A stretch of DNA of 64,000 bases from NCBI GenBank assembly GCA_029863605.1, contig JAOTVB010000010.1, positions 81,123 to 145,122 of the forward strand. The letters run 5' to 3'. The position numbers and the translations under genes were made by a program. The stretch's first letter is position 1, and the number at the start of each line of letters is the position of its first letter. Below the pieces are notes generated by a model, which saw nothing but the letters and a program-made list of their open reading frames with translations, did no database searches and had not been told where the DNA came from. Below, piece by piece: positions 27,401-38,200 of the stretch. This DNA comes from Myxococcales bacterium (GTDB taxonomy: Bacteria; Myxococcota_A; Polyangia; Polyangiales; Houyiibacteriaceae).

Positions 27401-30400
27401 ATGTTCGAGCCCGTGTCTCCCCAGGTTTCGTTCCCCGAGCTCGACGCGATCCATCTCGCGTTTTGGGAGGACACCCGCATTTTCGAAAAGACCCTCGAGG
27501 GCGGCGCCGACAAGCCCCCGTTCATCTTCTACGAGGGGCCTCCAACGGCGAACGGCATGCCCCACCCCGGACACGTCATGACCCGCGTCATGAAGGACGT
27601 GTTTCTTCGCTACCGCACGATGGGTGGCTACTACGTGCCGCGCCGCGCCGGGTGGGACACACATGGGCTGCCGGTCGAGGTCGAGGTCGAAAAGGCACTC
27701 GGGATCAGCGGCCGCGACGCGATTCAAGCCTACGGGGTCGAAGCCTTCAGCAGGCAATGCATCGACTCGGTGTTCAAGTACATCGACGAGTGGCAGGAGA
27801 TGACCCGTCGCATCGGGTTTTGGCTTGACTTCGACGACGCGTACGTGACCTTCCACAAGTCTTACGTCGAGAGCGTCTGGTGGGCGCTGTCCGAGATGTT
27901 CGAAAAGGGCCTTCTCTATCAGGGCTACAAGGTCGTTTGGTGGTGGCCACAGGGCGGCACGGCTCTTTCTGCTGGCGAGGTCGGCCAGGGCTACAAGACC
28001 ATCGACGATCCCTCGGTGATGATTCGTTTTCCTGTCGTCGACGAGGACAACACCTCGTTTCTCGCCTGGACGACGACCCCCTGGACCCTTCCCTCCAACA
28101 TCGCCCTCGCGGTCGACCCCGAAACCTCATACGCGACGGTGGAGGTCGAAGGCGAGCACCTGATCGTGGCCGAAGCCCTGGTCGAAAAGGTGCTGGGCGA
28201 AGAGGTCACCGTCGTCGCGAAGCGCAAGGGCTCGGAGCTCGTCGGGATGCGGTACGAGCCGCCCTTCCGATACGCCGAGCCCGAAGGAGGCCCCGCGTGG
28301 GAGGTGGTCGAGGCAGACTTCGTGTCGCTCGACAGCGGCACTGGCCTCGTTCACTTGGCCCCCGCCTTTGGCGAGGACGACTTCCGCGTCTGCAAGGACA
28401 AAGGGATGGGCTTTTTGCAACTGATGAACCCAGACGGCACGTTTCCAGCAACCGTGACCGATTTTGCGGGGCGGTTTTGCAAAGAGGCGGACCGAGACAT
28501 CATTCGGAACCTTCGATCGCGTGGATTGCTTTTCAAGGAAGAGGTTTACCGACACGACTACCCGTTTTGTTGGCGCGCGATGGATGACCCGCTCATTCAG
28601 TATGCGCGACGCTCATGGTTCATCCGCACGACCCAAGAGATCGAGCGCGTCAAGGAGAACAACCGGGCCATCCACTGGGAGCCCGAGCACATCAAGACCG
28701 GGCGCATGGGGCAGTTCCTCGAAGGCAATGTCGATTGGGCGCTGTCGCGCGAGCGTTTCTGGGGGACGCCGCTTCCGATCTGGGTGAACGACGAGACAGG
28801 CGCCGTCGAGTCGGTGGGTTCCGTCGCCGAGATCCTCGAGCGCAATCCGAAGGCGTTTGGGCATTTCGAAAAGGCCAAAGCCAAGGACCCGTCCCTTCAA
28901 GATCACTTGATGGTGCACAAGCCGTGGGTGGACGAGGTGACCTGGGTCAAGAACGGCGAGCCCGGGGTCTACCGGCGGGTGCCCGAGGTCATCGATTGTT
29001 GGTTCGATTCGGGGTGCATGCCCTTTGCGCAGTGGGGGTACCCGCACCGGGGCCAGGACGAGTTTCAACGCTCCTTCCCGGCGGACTTCATCACCGAGGC
29101 CGTCGACCAGACGCGCGGCTGGTTCTACTCGCTGATGACGATCAGCACCCTGATGTTTCCAGCGCAAGAGGTGCCCCACCCCTTCAAGAACTGTGTGGTG
29201 ATGGGGATCATCACCGACGAAAAAGGAAAGAAGCTCAGCAAGCGCGACAAGAACTACACCGACCCCCTGGTGCTCATGGATCGGGTTGGCGCCGATGCCG
29301 TGCGCTGGGCGCTCTACGCAGGAACCGTACCGGGGCAGAACACCCGCTTCTTCGACGCCGCGGCGACCGACGCGGTCCGCGAGTTCCTGCTCAAGATTTG
29401 GAATGTCTATAGCTTCTTCGTCACCTACGCGAATATCGACGCCTGGACGCCGACCGCCGACCGGCCTCCACTTTCCGAGCGTTCGGACATGGATCGCTGG
29501 CTGCTCGCAAAGCTCGACGCCACCGTGCGGGCGGTCCGGCGCGAGCTCGATGACTATAAGAGCCACATGGCGGTTCGGCACTTGCTTACGTTCGTCGATG
29601 GCCTGTCGAATTGGTATGTGCGGCGAAGTCGTGCGCGGTTTTGGGCCGCCGACGACAGCGCGGACAAACGTGCGGCGTTCAGCACGCTCTATGAGGCGCT
29701 CGTCGATTTGATCAAGCTCACTGCTCCGTTCACGCCTTTCATGACCGAGACGCTCTTTCAGAATTTGGTGCGCAACAACGATCCTTCCGCCCCCGAATCG
29801 GTGCACCTAGCCTCGTTCCCCGAGCCCGATGATGCGCGGGTGGACGACGCGCTCCGCCACACGGTCGAACAGGTCCGCAATGTGGTCAACCTGGGCCAGC
29901 GGGTCCGCAACGAGAACAAGCTCAAGGTTCGCCAGCCTCTGGCCGAAGCGATCGTCGTGGTGGCCGACGATGGCGAGCGCGCCGCGATCGATGGCTTTTC
30001 GGACGCGATTCGTGAGGAGCTCAACGTGCGATCCCTTGGGTTCACACAGGAGCCCGAAAAGTATGTCGAGTTCGAGCTCGTGCCGAACTTCCGCGTGCTC
30101 GGCCCAAAGCTCGGCAAGCAAGTCCCGGCATGCAAGAAGGCACTCGCAGAGTCCGATGGCTCGGAGCTCTACGCCGAGATGGAGGCCAATCAAAAGATCC
30201 GGGTCGAGCTTCCCGATGGCCCGATCGAGCTCACCCCCGACGAGGTCGAGGTTCGGCTCACCGCCCGCGAAGACTTCGCTGCCGCCTCGGGTGCTGGCCA
30301 AGTTGTGGTTCTCGACACCCGAATCGACGACGACCTCCGCCGCGAGGGCATGGCGCGCGAGGTGATCAACCGCATTCAACGTGCGCGAAAGGCGATGGAC

Positions 30401-30601
30401 CTCCCCTACGAGGCCCGCATCGAAGTCAGCTGGAAGGCCGACGGCGAAGTCGCACAGGCGATCGAGGAGCACGCCGAGCGCATCGCCGGCGAAACCTTGG
30501 CCACCCGCTTCGAGTCCGGCGACGCCAAGGGCGCCACCGTCGAAGAAACCGAGATCGAAGGAACGACGCTCCGGCTCGGGATCACCACGGCCCCAGCCTG
30601 A
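27401..30601 (+). CDS. ileS: isoleucyl-tRNA synthetase (eukaryote-like type)
   Basis: Class I synthetase, 1066 residues. HIGH-type motif HPGH at 55-58, CP1 editing domain with [15 protein letters not shown] at 611-615, and a long anticodon-binding C-terminus without the bacterial zinc finger. This layout matches the second IleS clade, some of whose members resist mupirocin. In the CP1 knuckle, where a CPxCGT motif is common, the sequence is WPQGGT with no Cys. I prefer ATG 27401; GTGs at 27383 and 27395 are possible. It is followed by a hairpin. Confidence 0.95.
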   Translation: MFEPVSPQVSFPELDAIHLAFWEDTRIFEKTLEGGADKPPFIFYEGPPTANGMPHPGHVMTRVMKDVFLRYRTMGGYYVPRRAGWDTHGLPVEVEVEKALGISGRDAIQAYGVEAFSRQCIDSVFKYIDEWQEMTRRIGFWLDFDDAYVTFHKSYVESVWWALSEMFEKGLLYQGYKVVWWWPQGGTALSAGEVGQGYKTIDDPSVMIRFPVVDEDNTSFLAWTTTPWTLPSNIALAVDPETSYATVEVEGEHLIVAEALVEKVLGEEVTVVAKRKGSELVGMRYEPPFRYAEPEGGPAWEVVEADFVSLDSGTGLVHLAPAFGEDDFRVCKDKGMGFLQLMNPDGTFPATVTDFAGRFCKEADRDIIRNLRSRGLLFKEEVYRHDYPFCWRAMDDPLIQYARRSWFIRTTQEIERVKENNRAIHWEPEHIKTGRMGQFLEGNVDWALSRERFWGTPLPIWVNDETGAVESVGSVAEILERNPKAFGHFEKAKAKDPSLQDHLMVHKPWVDEVTWVKNGEPGVYRRVPEVIDCWFDSGCMPFAQWGYPHRGQDEFQRSFPADFITEAVDQTRGWFYSLMTISTLMFPAQEVPHPFKNCVVMGIITDEKGKKLSKRDKNYTDPLVLMDRVGADAVRWALYAGTVPGQNTRFFDAAATDAVREFLLKIWNVYSFFVTYANIDAWTPTADRPPLSERSDMDRWLLAKLDATVRAVRRELDDYKSHMAVRHLLTFVDGLSNWYVRRSRARFWAADDSADKRAAFSTLYEALVDLIKLTAPFTPFMTETLFQNLVRNNDPSAPESVHLASFPEPDDARVDDALRHTVEQVRNVVNLGQRVRNENKLKVRQPLAEAIVVVADDGERAAIDGFSDAIREELNVRSLGFTQEPEKYVEFELVPNFRVLGPKLGKQVPACKKALAESDGSELYAEMEANQKIRVELPDGPIELTPDEVEVRLTAREDFAAASGAGQVVVLDTRIDDDLRREGMAREVINRIQRARKAMDLPYEARIEVSWKADGEVAQAIEEHAERIAGETLATRFESGDAKGATVEETEIEGTTLRLGITTAPA

Positions 30602-30603
30602 CA

Positions 30604-30624
30604 CTGACGCTACGTTAGCGTCGG
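30604..30624. terminator. hairpin after ileS
   Basis: GACGCTA, loop CGT, TAGCGTC gives a perfect 7-bp stem (30606-30622), extended by a wobble and a C-G pair. It starts 5 bp after the ileS stop and reads as a terminator or mRNA 3' protector, though no T-run follows. Confidence 0.5.
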
Positions 30625-30718
30625 CTCGGGGCAACTGGGCGCCCGATCATGCCGCCAATGCGAAAGAGGGAAATCGCGTTCCAGTCGCGTGCAGCTGGCG
30701 TTGCGGTGAGGCACGGGT

Positions 30719-30734
30719 TTCACAGCGCTGTGAA
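30719..30734. promoter_or_regulatory. perfect 16-bp palindrome, possible operator
   Basis: TTCACAGCGCTGTGAA, fully symmetric, lies in the 285-bp gap between ileS and the Cys-rich lipoprotein gene, about 150 bp before the latter's start. It resembles dimeric regulator sites. It is not the parS 16-mer, because the central part differs. The remainder of this gap shows no gene I can support. Confidence 0.4.
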
Positions 30735-30886
30735 GGCGAAGACACACCACGGTGGGACACAACGCAGCCCTCTGACGTGGCTGCTCGCGCTGGTGCTCCT
30801 CGGCGTGATTCGACCTTGGCAATCACGCTCGAGAGTGAGGCTCACAGACCGATGACCGGTTTGCCCTCGCGTGATAGACTGCCTTG

Positions 30887-31429
30887 ATGCGCGTCCTCAG
30901 TCGATGTCTCATCGTCGCTGCCGGGCTCACCATCATCGGTTGCGCCAGCTCAGAGTCCGGCGCCAACGCGAAGCTTCAATGCGGATGCGTTCGCAACAGC
31001 TTTGATGAAGGGTTCCTCGACCGCACGCTGCCCGATGGAACGGCGTGCACGAACGCTGCGGTGGGCGGATGCAGTTGCCTCGCGAGCGAGTGCCAAAATT
31101 TCTGCGCATTCGACATGTGTCAGCCCGAGTGCGAGACCAACGAAGACTGCAACGCCGAGAACTTCGAGTGCAACGGGCTCGTCGACGCCGAGTTCGGAAG
31201 CCTCGGGATGTTCTGCGAGTTCGTCGCGCCTTGCCCCGAAGGTACGACGGGCTGCCCCTGCGGCCCGGGCGGCGCATGCAGCGCTTTCGGTGATCGACTG
31301 GAGGCGTTTTGTGATAGCGAGAACATCTGTCGCGTCAACGACCTCTGCACTTCCGGATGTCGCCAAGGAAGCGTGTGCTGCGGCGGCGCACTCTGCAGTG
31401 GGGACTGCATCGGCACGCCTTGCTGCTAG
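30887..31429 (+). CDS. cysteine-rich secreted lipoprotein
   Basis: 180 residues. Signal with lipobox IIGC (Cys19), then a small domain dense in cysteines arranged as disulfide pairs (CGCVR, CSCLASECQNFCAFDMCQPEC, CPCGPGGAC, CCGGALCSGDCIGTPCC). The style, including DCNAENFECNG, is common among myxobacterial secreted proteins of unknown role. ATG 30887 is used; a TTG one codon earlier is possible. The next gene starts 15 bp downstream. Confidence 0.75.
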   Translation: MRVLSRCLIVAAGLTIIGCASSESGANAKLQCGCVRNSFDEGFLDRTLPDGTACTNAAVGGCSCLASECQNFCAFDMCQPECETNEDCNAENFECNGLVDAEFGSLGMFCEFVAPCPEGTTGCPCGPGGACSAFGDRLEAFCDSENICRVNDLCTSGCRQGSVCCGGALCSGDCIGTPCC

Positions 31430-31444
31430 TCAAATGAGGGGATC

Positions 31445-32578
31445 GTGAGCTTGAACCGTCGGCTGGAGGCGTGGATTCGCGCTGGAATCATCGACGAGGG
31501 TACCTCGGACCGGATCCGTGCGTTTGAAGAGGCCCGCAAGCGACCGACGGCCCTCTACGCGCTCGTCGGCCTCGGGGCGCTGGCGATCGGGATCGGGTTC
31601 GTCGCGATCGTCGCCGCCAACTGGGATGCCATCCCATCGGCGGTCAAGCTCGGTGTCGATCTGCTCATCGGAGTTGCATTGGCGTTCGGCATCGAGCGCT
31701 TGCTCCGGCGCGATGAAGGCTGGAGCGCCGAAGGCCTGGTGATCGTCTACTACCTCTTCGTCCTCGCTTCGATCGGGCTCATCGGACAGGTTTACCAACT
31801 CGGCTCGCCCCTCCGCGTTGCCCTCGGCGTTTGGTCGCTCGCGACCTTGCCGCTGCTGTTTCTTGCGCGAAGTCGTTTCGCCGGTGGGCTTTGGGCGGCG
31901 GGCCTGATCACGACCTACGTGGCCAATGCGTACGAATGGATCGAGCTTGCCAAGGACGCAGACCGCCCCGATCTATCGGTGTCGCTCGGCGTCGCGCTGC
32001 CAGTCCTGATCTTCGGGTTGAGTTGGGTGCTTCGTCGATCGAGCGACAAGGTCTCTCGAACGTTTCAAGAGGTTGCCTGGGTTGTCCTGGCCGTCGGCGC
32101 CTTCGCCGGGAGCTTCACTTGGTATGTGAGGATCCAGCCCGAACATCTCGTCACCTGGGGTGCCGGGGTCACTATCGTCCTCGTCGCGGTGCCCATCCTA
32201 TTTGGAAGAGCCCTGTTCGGGAAACGCTCGGTTCTAGCTTCTGCGACCCTCGTTGTGGTCGTGATCACACTCCTGCTGCCCCTCGTCATGACGCACGGAA
32301 GTCTCAGGCTCGTCGGCGGTCTCGTGGGCCTTGCAGTTCTTGGGTTCTTCGCGTTTGCAGCGTACTCGATCGGCCACCATGCGGCGTTCAGTATTCTGAC
32401 GGCGGCGATAGGAATCCGAATGGTGACCATTTACTTCGAGGTTTTCGGCTCGTTGATGAGCACCGGACTTGGCATGGTCACGGGTGGTGTGCTCACCCTG
32501 TTGATCGCGTGGCTCTGGGCCCGCACGTCGTCGAGGCTCAAAGACACGTTTGACGTGGAGAAGGCCCATGCCCAATAA
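31445..32578 (+). CDS. DUF2157 polytopic membrane protein
   Basis: 377 residues from GTG 31445, with about ten predicted membrane helices after a short amphipathic N-terminus (RLEAWIRAGIIDEGTSDRI, typical of DUF2157). Segments AIVAANWDAIPSAVKLG and LIGQVYQLG match the family signature regions. The function of DUF2157 is not established. It overlaps the next gene by 11 bp; DUF2157 and GDYXXLXY genes are commonly paired, which suggests one membrane complex. Confidence 0.82.
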   Translation: MSLNRRLEAWIRAGIIDEGTSDRIRAFEEARKRPTALYALVGLGALAIGIGFVAIVAANWDAIPSAVKLGVDLLIGVALAFGIERLLRRDEGWSAEGLVIVYYLFVLASIGLIGQVYQLGSPLRVALGVWSLATLPLLFLARSRFAGGLWAAGLITTYVANAYEWIELAKDADRPDLSVSLGVALPVLIFGLSWVLRRSSDKVSRTFQEVAWVVLAVGAFAGSFTWYVRIQPEHLVTWGAGVTIVLVAVPILFGRALFGKRSVLASATLVVVVITLLLPLVMTHGSLRLVGGLVGLAVLGFFAFAAYSIGHHAAFSILTAAIGIRMVTIYFEVFGSLMSTGLGMVTGGVLTLLIAWLWARTSSRLKDTFDVEKAHAQ

Positions 32579-33062
32579 GGCCTGGCGTTGGTTTGCCCTC
32601 GTGCTCCCGCTCTTGGTGCTGGGCGTAGGCATCGTGCGCGGCGAACACGCGATTCGGACGGGCGAGCCATGGCGCTTCGATATCGGCGGCTACGATCCGC
32701 GAGACCTTTTGCGTGGGCACTACCTGCTCTTTCGCGTAGAGCTGCAGCTGGGAGAGCCCCATGACGAAGTCGCCGAGGGAGCGGAATGTGCCTGCCTCGA
32801 GCGAACCCCCGACGACGCGGCACCGATTCTTCGCCCGGCCTCCTGTTCGTTCGCGCGGGCGAGCTGCGACAGCTTCGTTGTCCGCGGCGAGCTCGAAAAG
32901 CTCGACCGATTCTACATTCCCGAGGCAAGGGCACGAGAGCTCGAGAAAATCCTACAAGACGCCGCCGCGCGTGATGCCGCGCAAATCCTAGTCAGAATCA
33001 ACCGCAATGGAACCCCCACGCTGGTCGACCTCCTCGTAGACGGCACCCCGATCGGCCAGTAG
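32568..33062 (+). CDS. GDYXXLXY-domain membrane protein
   Basis: 164 residues from ATG 32568. One N-terminal membrane helix (about 6-23), then an extracytoplasmic domain containing YDPRDLLRGHYLLFRVEL, the degenerate GDYxxLxY signature of this family. Two Cys pairs lie in the middle (ECACLE and CSFARASC). It overlaps DUF2157 by 11 bp, predicting translational coupling. Function unknown. Confidence 0.78.
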   Translation: MPNKAWRWFALVLPLLVLGVGIVRGEHAIRTGEPWRFDIGGYDPRDLLRGHYLLFRVELQLGEPHDEVAEGAECACLERTPDDAAPILRPASCSFARASCDSFVVRGELEKLDRFYIPEARARELEKILQDAAARDAAQILVRINRNGTPTLVDLLVDGTPIGQ

Positions 33063-33068
33063 CGGTGA

Positions 33069-33971
33069 CTATCCCCTTTGCCAGCGGGTCCAAAGGACGG
33101 CGACTAGCGCTAGCGCGGCGATTCCGAGGGCCTGGGACGTGCTGAGGCCTAGAAGCTCTCCGCGTTCGTCCGCGCGCCAGAACTCCAGCACGAACCGCAG
33201 GATCGCGTACAAGCCGAGGAAGGCGAGCATCACTTGGCCTTGGAACTTCTTTCTCGGACGGAGCCAGAGCAGGTACGCCGCGATCAGGGCGCAACCGATC
33301 GCTTCGTAGAGTTGGGTCGGGTGGACCGGGAGCGACTCGAGTCCCGGCTGTGGCAGCAACCCGGCACGCCATTGCGATTCGCTTGCCGGCGAAAACGCGG
33401 GGAAGCGCAGGCCGAGGGCTCCGTCGGTGTGCGTGCCGAAGCAGCAGCCGCCGAGGAAGCAGCCGATGCGACCGAAGATCAGACCGACACAGATGCCGAT
33501 TCCGGCGATGTCCACGCCCTTGCGTAGCGGGACTCCCTCGCGCTTCACGAACCAAACGCCGAAGACCGACGCGGCGATCAGGCCGCCATAATAGGCAAGC
33601 CCCCCTCGCCAAAACGCTGCCCATGCCAAGCAGTCGCGCTCCGCGGGTTGGCAAACCTGTCGAACCGGGTCCCAGATCGCCTCGGCTTCGCGACACTGTG
33701 CGGCGGTGATCTCCCAGGCTACGCGAGTCGGATCGGTACATAGATGCACGTAGTCCCAGAAGTAACCGTCTGCGAAGACGTGAAGCGCACGAGCGCCGAG
33801 CACGCCGAAGATCACGGAGAAGAGCCCGAGGTCGATGAAGGTGTTCGGGTCGATTCCCTCTTGCTTGGCGAGGCGCGCGCAAAGCCAAGTTGCGACCGCA
33901 AAGCCGACCAGGAGCATCGTGAAGTATGCCGGAATGGGCTCTCCGAAGATCTCCGCGAGAGTCGGAAACAT
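33069..33971 (-). CDS. lgt: prolipoprotein diacylglyceryl transferase
   Basis: Transfers diacylglycerol from phosphatidylglycerol to the lipobox Cys of prelipoproteins. 300 residues with about seven membrane helices. The Lgt signature appears as GRIGCFLGGCCFGTHTD (the usual GRxGNFxNGExxG is altered, as in several deltaproteobacterial homologues), followed by HPTQLYEAI. A soluble periplasmic insert is present near residues 85-115 (CTDPTRVAWEITAAQCREAE). It sits next to lspA, so two steps of lipoprotein maturation are co-located; the window has several lipoproteins that would use them. Confidence 0.93.
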   Translation of the reverse strand: MFPTLAEIFGEPIPAYFTMLLVGFAVATWLCARLAKQEGIDPNTFIDLGLFSVIFGVLGARALHVFADGYFWDYVHLCTDPTRVAWEITAAQCREAEAIWDPVRQVCQPAERDCLAWAAFWRGGLAYYGGLIAASVFGVWFVKREGVPLRKGVDIAGIGICVGLIFGRIGCFLGGCCFGTHTDGALGLRFPAFSPASESQWRAGLLPQPGLESLPVHPTQLYEAIGCALIAAYLLWLRPRKKFQGQVMLAFLGLYAILRFVLEFWRADERGELLGLSTSQALGIAALALVAVLWTRWQRG

Positions 33972-33995
33972 TCAGCGCGAGCCTAGCACGAGCAT

Positions 33996-34652
33996 CTACT
34001 TGGCTGGTTGTGCGGCTCGTTCACGTTCGCGCCTTCCGTCGATGAAGCCGTCGATCAGAATCAAGGCGACACCGATCGTAATCCAGGCGTCGGCAATGTT
34101 GAACGTCGGGTAGGCCCACCGGTCGTTCAGATGGAAGCGTATGAAGTCGACGACGTATCCGAATCGTACGCGGTCGACGAAGTTGCCGATCGCGCCCCCA
34201 ACGATCAAGGGAACACTCCACGCGAAGAGCCTCCCACCGCGACCTCCAGCAAACATCCAAAGAAGCAAGACGACCGCCCCCACGGCGGCGAAGTAGAAAA
34301 CCCCTTTGCGGACCATAGAGGGCATGTCCCGCATGAAGCCAAATGCAGCGCCGCAATTTTCGGCGTATCGGAATTCGAGATAGCCATCGACCAGCACCAC
34401 GGGCGGACGCTGGGTTCTCTGCTGGCGGATGTGACCGTATTCATCGGGCTCGCAGGCCGGGTCTGACGCGTGCGCCGACGGCTGGGAGAGGCGGTCCAGA
34501 GCCCAGTGCTTGGTACCCAGATCAATGCCGGCAAGAACCGCGGTCGCGATCAGGCAGAGTAACAGGGCCTTCCGAGAACGAGGAGCGCGAGACACGGCGC
34601 CGGACTCTAACAGTCCGATCTCGCCCGTCAAATTCGGCCTTTCGCCTGTCAT
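33996..34652 (-). CDS. lspA: lipoprotein signal peptidase (signal peptidase II)
   Basis: Aspartic membrane protease that cuts the signal peptide before the lipidated Cys. 218 residues against a usual 155-170. Four helices; catalytic region GGAIGNFVDRVRFGYVVDF and FNIADAWITIGV hold the two Asp residues. The extra length comes from a 25-residue N-terminal extension and a polar insert in the first periplasmic loop (about 55-80, DPACEPDEYG, RQQRTQRPP). Start ATG 34652 overlaps the previous stop by 4 bp. Confidence 0.93.
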   Translation of the reverse strand: MTGERPNLTGEIGLLESGAVSRAPRSRKALLLCLIATAVLAGIDLGTKHWALDRLSQPSAHASDPACEPDEYGHIRQQRTQRPPVVLVDGYLEFRYAENCGAAFGFMRDMPSMVRKGVFYFAAVGAVVLLLWMFAGGRGGRLFAWSVPLIVGGAIGNFVDRVRFGYVVDFIRFHLNDRWAYPTFNIADAWITIGVALILIDGFIDGRRERERAAQPAK

Positions 34653-35221
34653 TCTTTCGAAGATGTCGCCGCCCCGTGCGCAAGCCGCCGCCCTTCGCGC
34701 AGATGCCGAAATGCGTTGATGCCCCATCGCGTCGCAAAGTAGAGAGGAATGCCGGTCAGCAGCCCGAAGATGAAGCCTCCCAACCAAAGCTCGTCGCCGG
34801 TGCTGAGCAATACCCGGCCGGCGTCCATCCAGAAATCGCGGTTGAAAAGGGGTTCGAGCCCCGTCTCCTTCAGGGCGTGGCCAGTCTTTCCGAGCCATGC
34901 CTCGATGGTGTCTTCCGTCACCAAGCTCCCGCCGTCTTCGGGATGCAAGATCGTCTCACCCACGCTCCAAGTCGTGTAGTAGAGCGGCACCGCCGTGAAA
35001 GGATTGCTGATGAAGAGGATCGGAATGCCAGACACTTTGTTCGCACCTAGCAGGGTCGCAACGAGCAGGTAGAAGATGATCTGAAGCCCCAAGGTCGGTG
35101 TGAATGCGATCATCGCGCCGATGAAGACGCCCCAGGCAATGCGATGCGGCGTGTCATCGAGGTGCAAGATGTTGTGAAAGACGAGCTGCTGCAGGCGTCG
35201 CCAAAGCTCGGTCGCATTCAT
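34649..35221 (-). CDS. DUF2062 membrane protein
   Basis: 190 residues with three or four membrane helices. PHRIAWGVFIGAMIAFTPTLGLQI and GIPILFISNPFTAVPLYY are the DUF2062 signature segments. A long extracytoplasmic loop lies between. The family is often next to glycosyltransferases or lipid enzymes, but no function is proven. It overlaps both neighbours by 4 bp (ATGA), within an operon with lspA and lgt. Confidence 0.85.
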   Translation of the reverse strand: MNATELWRRLQQLVFHNILHLDDTPHRIAWGVFIGAMIAFTPTLGLQIIFYLLVATLLGANKVSGIPILFISNPFTAVPLYYTTWSVGETILHPEDGGSLVTEDTIEAWLGKTGHALKETGLEPLFNRDFWMDAGRVLLSTGDELWLGGFIFGLLTGIPLYFATRWGINAFRHLREGRRLAHGAATSSKE

Positions 35222-38200
35222 TCCGCTTCACCCCAGCCACCACCGCCCGGCGTTTCGATGCGCAGCACGTCCCCTGGTGAAACCTCGATCGATACCCGAT
35301 GTGGGAGCTCTGTGCCGTTCAAAAGATTCATGCCTGCGGCCCCGGGGCCGCCGCCGCGCATACCATAGGGCCGGGTCACGCGCCGCTCGGAGAGCACCGA
35401 AACACGCATCGGAGCGAGGAACTCCAATTCGCGGACGAGCCCGTCGCCACCCGGATGCAACCCCTCCCCGCCCGAGCCCTCGCGAAGCTCGAAGCGCCGA
35501 ATCCGGACCGGAAAGCGGGTTTCGAGTACCTCGGGGTCGGTGCACTTCGAGTTGGTCATATGGGTATGCACTCCCGAGGCGCCAGCGCGATTCGCAGTAG
35601 CTCCCGCCCCGCCGCCCAGGGTCTCGTAGTACGCGAGCTGATCGTCGCCGAAAGTAAGGTTGTTCATGGTGCCCTGGCTTGCGGCGGCGAGACCGAGTGC
35701 CCCGAAAAGTACATCCACGATGCGTTGCGAGGTTTCGACATTGCCGGCCGCGACCGCGCGCCAAGGCTCAGGGGCGAGAAGCGAGCCTTCGGGGATTCGG
35801 ATCGTGACCGGGCGCAGGCACCCGCTGTTGAGTGGGATCGGCTTGCCGACGAGGACGCGCAACACGTAGAGCACCGCAGCGACCGTGACCGCTTTGGGCG
35901 TGTTGAGATTGCTGTCGACTGCCGAGTCGGTCCCTTCGAAGTCAATTTCCATCGAGCGGCCGCGGACCGTCACCCGCACCGCGATGCGCGTGCCGTCGTC
36001 GAGGCGATCTTGGAACGCATGGACTCCGTCGTCGAGTCCCTCGATCGCGGCAGCGGTGAGATCGGCCGCGTTGTCTTGGATGTGTTGCATGTACGCTGCA
36101 ACGACCTTCAGGCCGTATCGATCGAGAAGATCCGCGAGAAGTTGCACGCCTTTTTCATTGGCTGCGATTTGGGCCTGTAGGTCCGCCAGGTTCTCGTCAG
36201 GCCTGCGCGCGGGATGCATGCCGGTCGTCAACACTTGGGCGAGCAGCACCTCGTCGAGCTTGCCGTCCTCGACGATTCTGAGGTTCCGAAAAATGACTCC
36301 CTCCTCGTCGAGACGCGTCGAGAAAGGCGGCATCGACCCGGGAGTCAATCCTCCGACATCCGCGTGATGACCCCGGGATGCCACGACGAATCGAAGACGA
36401 CCGGCCTCGTCGTGCGCTGGCGTCACGACCGTGATGTCCGGCAGGTGGGACCCCCCCGCGGCCGGGTCGTTCGTGACATAGACATCGCCCGGGCGCGTGC
36501 TTGGATGGGCTGAGAGCACGGCCCGTACCGATTCCCCCATGGCGCCGAGATGCACCGGGATGTGCGGCGCGTTCGCCACGAGGCCGCCATCCGCATCGAA
36601 GACGGCACATGAAAAGTCCAACCGGTCGCGGATGTTCGTGCTCAGCGCAGTACGCTGGAGCACCACCCCCATCTGTTCGGCAATCGATTTGAACTGGTTG
36701 TTGAAGACCTCGAGAAGCACGGGATCGACGTGCGTGTGGGCCGCTTCGTCGTGTCCCTCGGCGCTCATGTCTCGCAAAACCAGATAGTCGCGAGGGTCCC
36801 GCACCCCGACGAAGCCCGCTTCGATCACGACTGTACCGGTCTCGCCGAGCACCAGGGCGGGCCCCGGGACCTCCGTGTCTATCGGAACGTTCTCTCGCTT
36901 GTAGACCGGCGCCTCGACCATGACGTCACCGGACCACAGGGTCGTGGTGCGTTCGGGCTGGCCGCTTCCCGGTTCGACGCTCGGCAGCGAGGGCTTTTGA
37001 CCCGAGAGCTCGACCCGCACGCGCAATGTCGCGGCTTCGATGGAATGCTCCGGTCGCGTGTATCCGAACTCCAGGCGATGCCTCGCCTCGAAGGCCCTGC
37101 GCATTTCGATCGGTTCAGCCAGCTCGACGGTCAGCGCCGTCTCGGTGCCTCGATATCGAAGTGCGACCCGTCGGTTGAATGTCCATCGTGAGTCGGCGCC
37201 CGCATCCCGTGCAAGCGCGGCCCGGCCTGCGGTCTCGAGCTCTTGAAATGAGCTCTCCCAACCGGAGACGGTGACGGCCTCGAGCTCGACGCGGCCCGCG
37301 TCGCGCTCTCCATGCCATTCGAAGTTGGCGACCCCCATTCCGAACGCGGAAAGCGCGCCGGCGTATGGATGGAACACGAGTTTCCGAATCCCCAAACGCC
37401 GCGCCACCCAGCAGGCGTATTGTCCTCCGGCACCGCCGAACACGATCATGGCGTGCGTGCGCACATCGTGACCGCGGCCGACCGAGACTTTTTGAATCGC
37501 GGCCGCCATGTTCTCGACGGCAATGCGCAGGAATCCGCATGCGACTTCCACTGGGCTCTTTGCCATTCCCAGCGCAGCCAAGGTTTCGGCGATTTGTTGC
37601 AGTTTGTCTCGTGCGCGCGCGTCCTCGAGTGCAAACGGGAATCGATCCGGTGCGATCCGTCCGAGGCACAGGGACACATCGGTCAGGGTTAATTCTTCCG
37701 CCTCGGGGTGGCCGTAGCAAAGGGGGCCTGGGTTCGCGCCGGCGCTCGCCGGTCCGACGATCATTCGTTGACCCTCGAGGGCACAGATCGACCCGCCACC
37801 AGCGGCAACGGTGTGGAGCTCGATCATCGGCGCCCGAATCCGAATCCCAGCGATTTGGGTCTCGAACACGCGGATCACCTCCCCTCCGTAACGAGACACG
37901 TCGGTCGATGTGCCCCCCATGTCGAACCCGATCACTTCGCCGAGGTCGAGCTCGTCGGCCACCGCCCCCGTGGCGACTGCCCCCGCGGCCGGTCCCGAGA
38001 GCACCGCGTTGCGGCCGATGAAGTGCGATGCGTCCACCAGGCCTCCGTTGCTCTGCATCATTCGCAAGCGGCCCGAACCAACTTGCTGCTCGAGTTTGTC
38101 CATGTACTGCGTGAGAAGGGGCGTGAGGTACGCGTTGGCGGTCGTCGTGTCGGTTCGACCGAGGAGCCCGAGCTCATTTGAAATTCGATGGGAAGCCGAT

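Noticed and set aside
28613..29806. 397-residue frame opposite ileS
   Set aside because: Antisense to strongly conserved ileS, rich in His/Arg, no family features; expected in GC-rich DNA.
30719..30734. parS site for ParB
   Set aside because: The TTCAC...GTGAA arms are similar but the centre has extra bases and does not match TGTTTCACGTGAAACA.
30649..30855. 68-residue rightward frame after ileS
   Set aside because: Contains the palindrome and lacks a ribosome site; composition is not protein-like.
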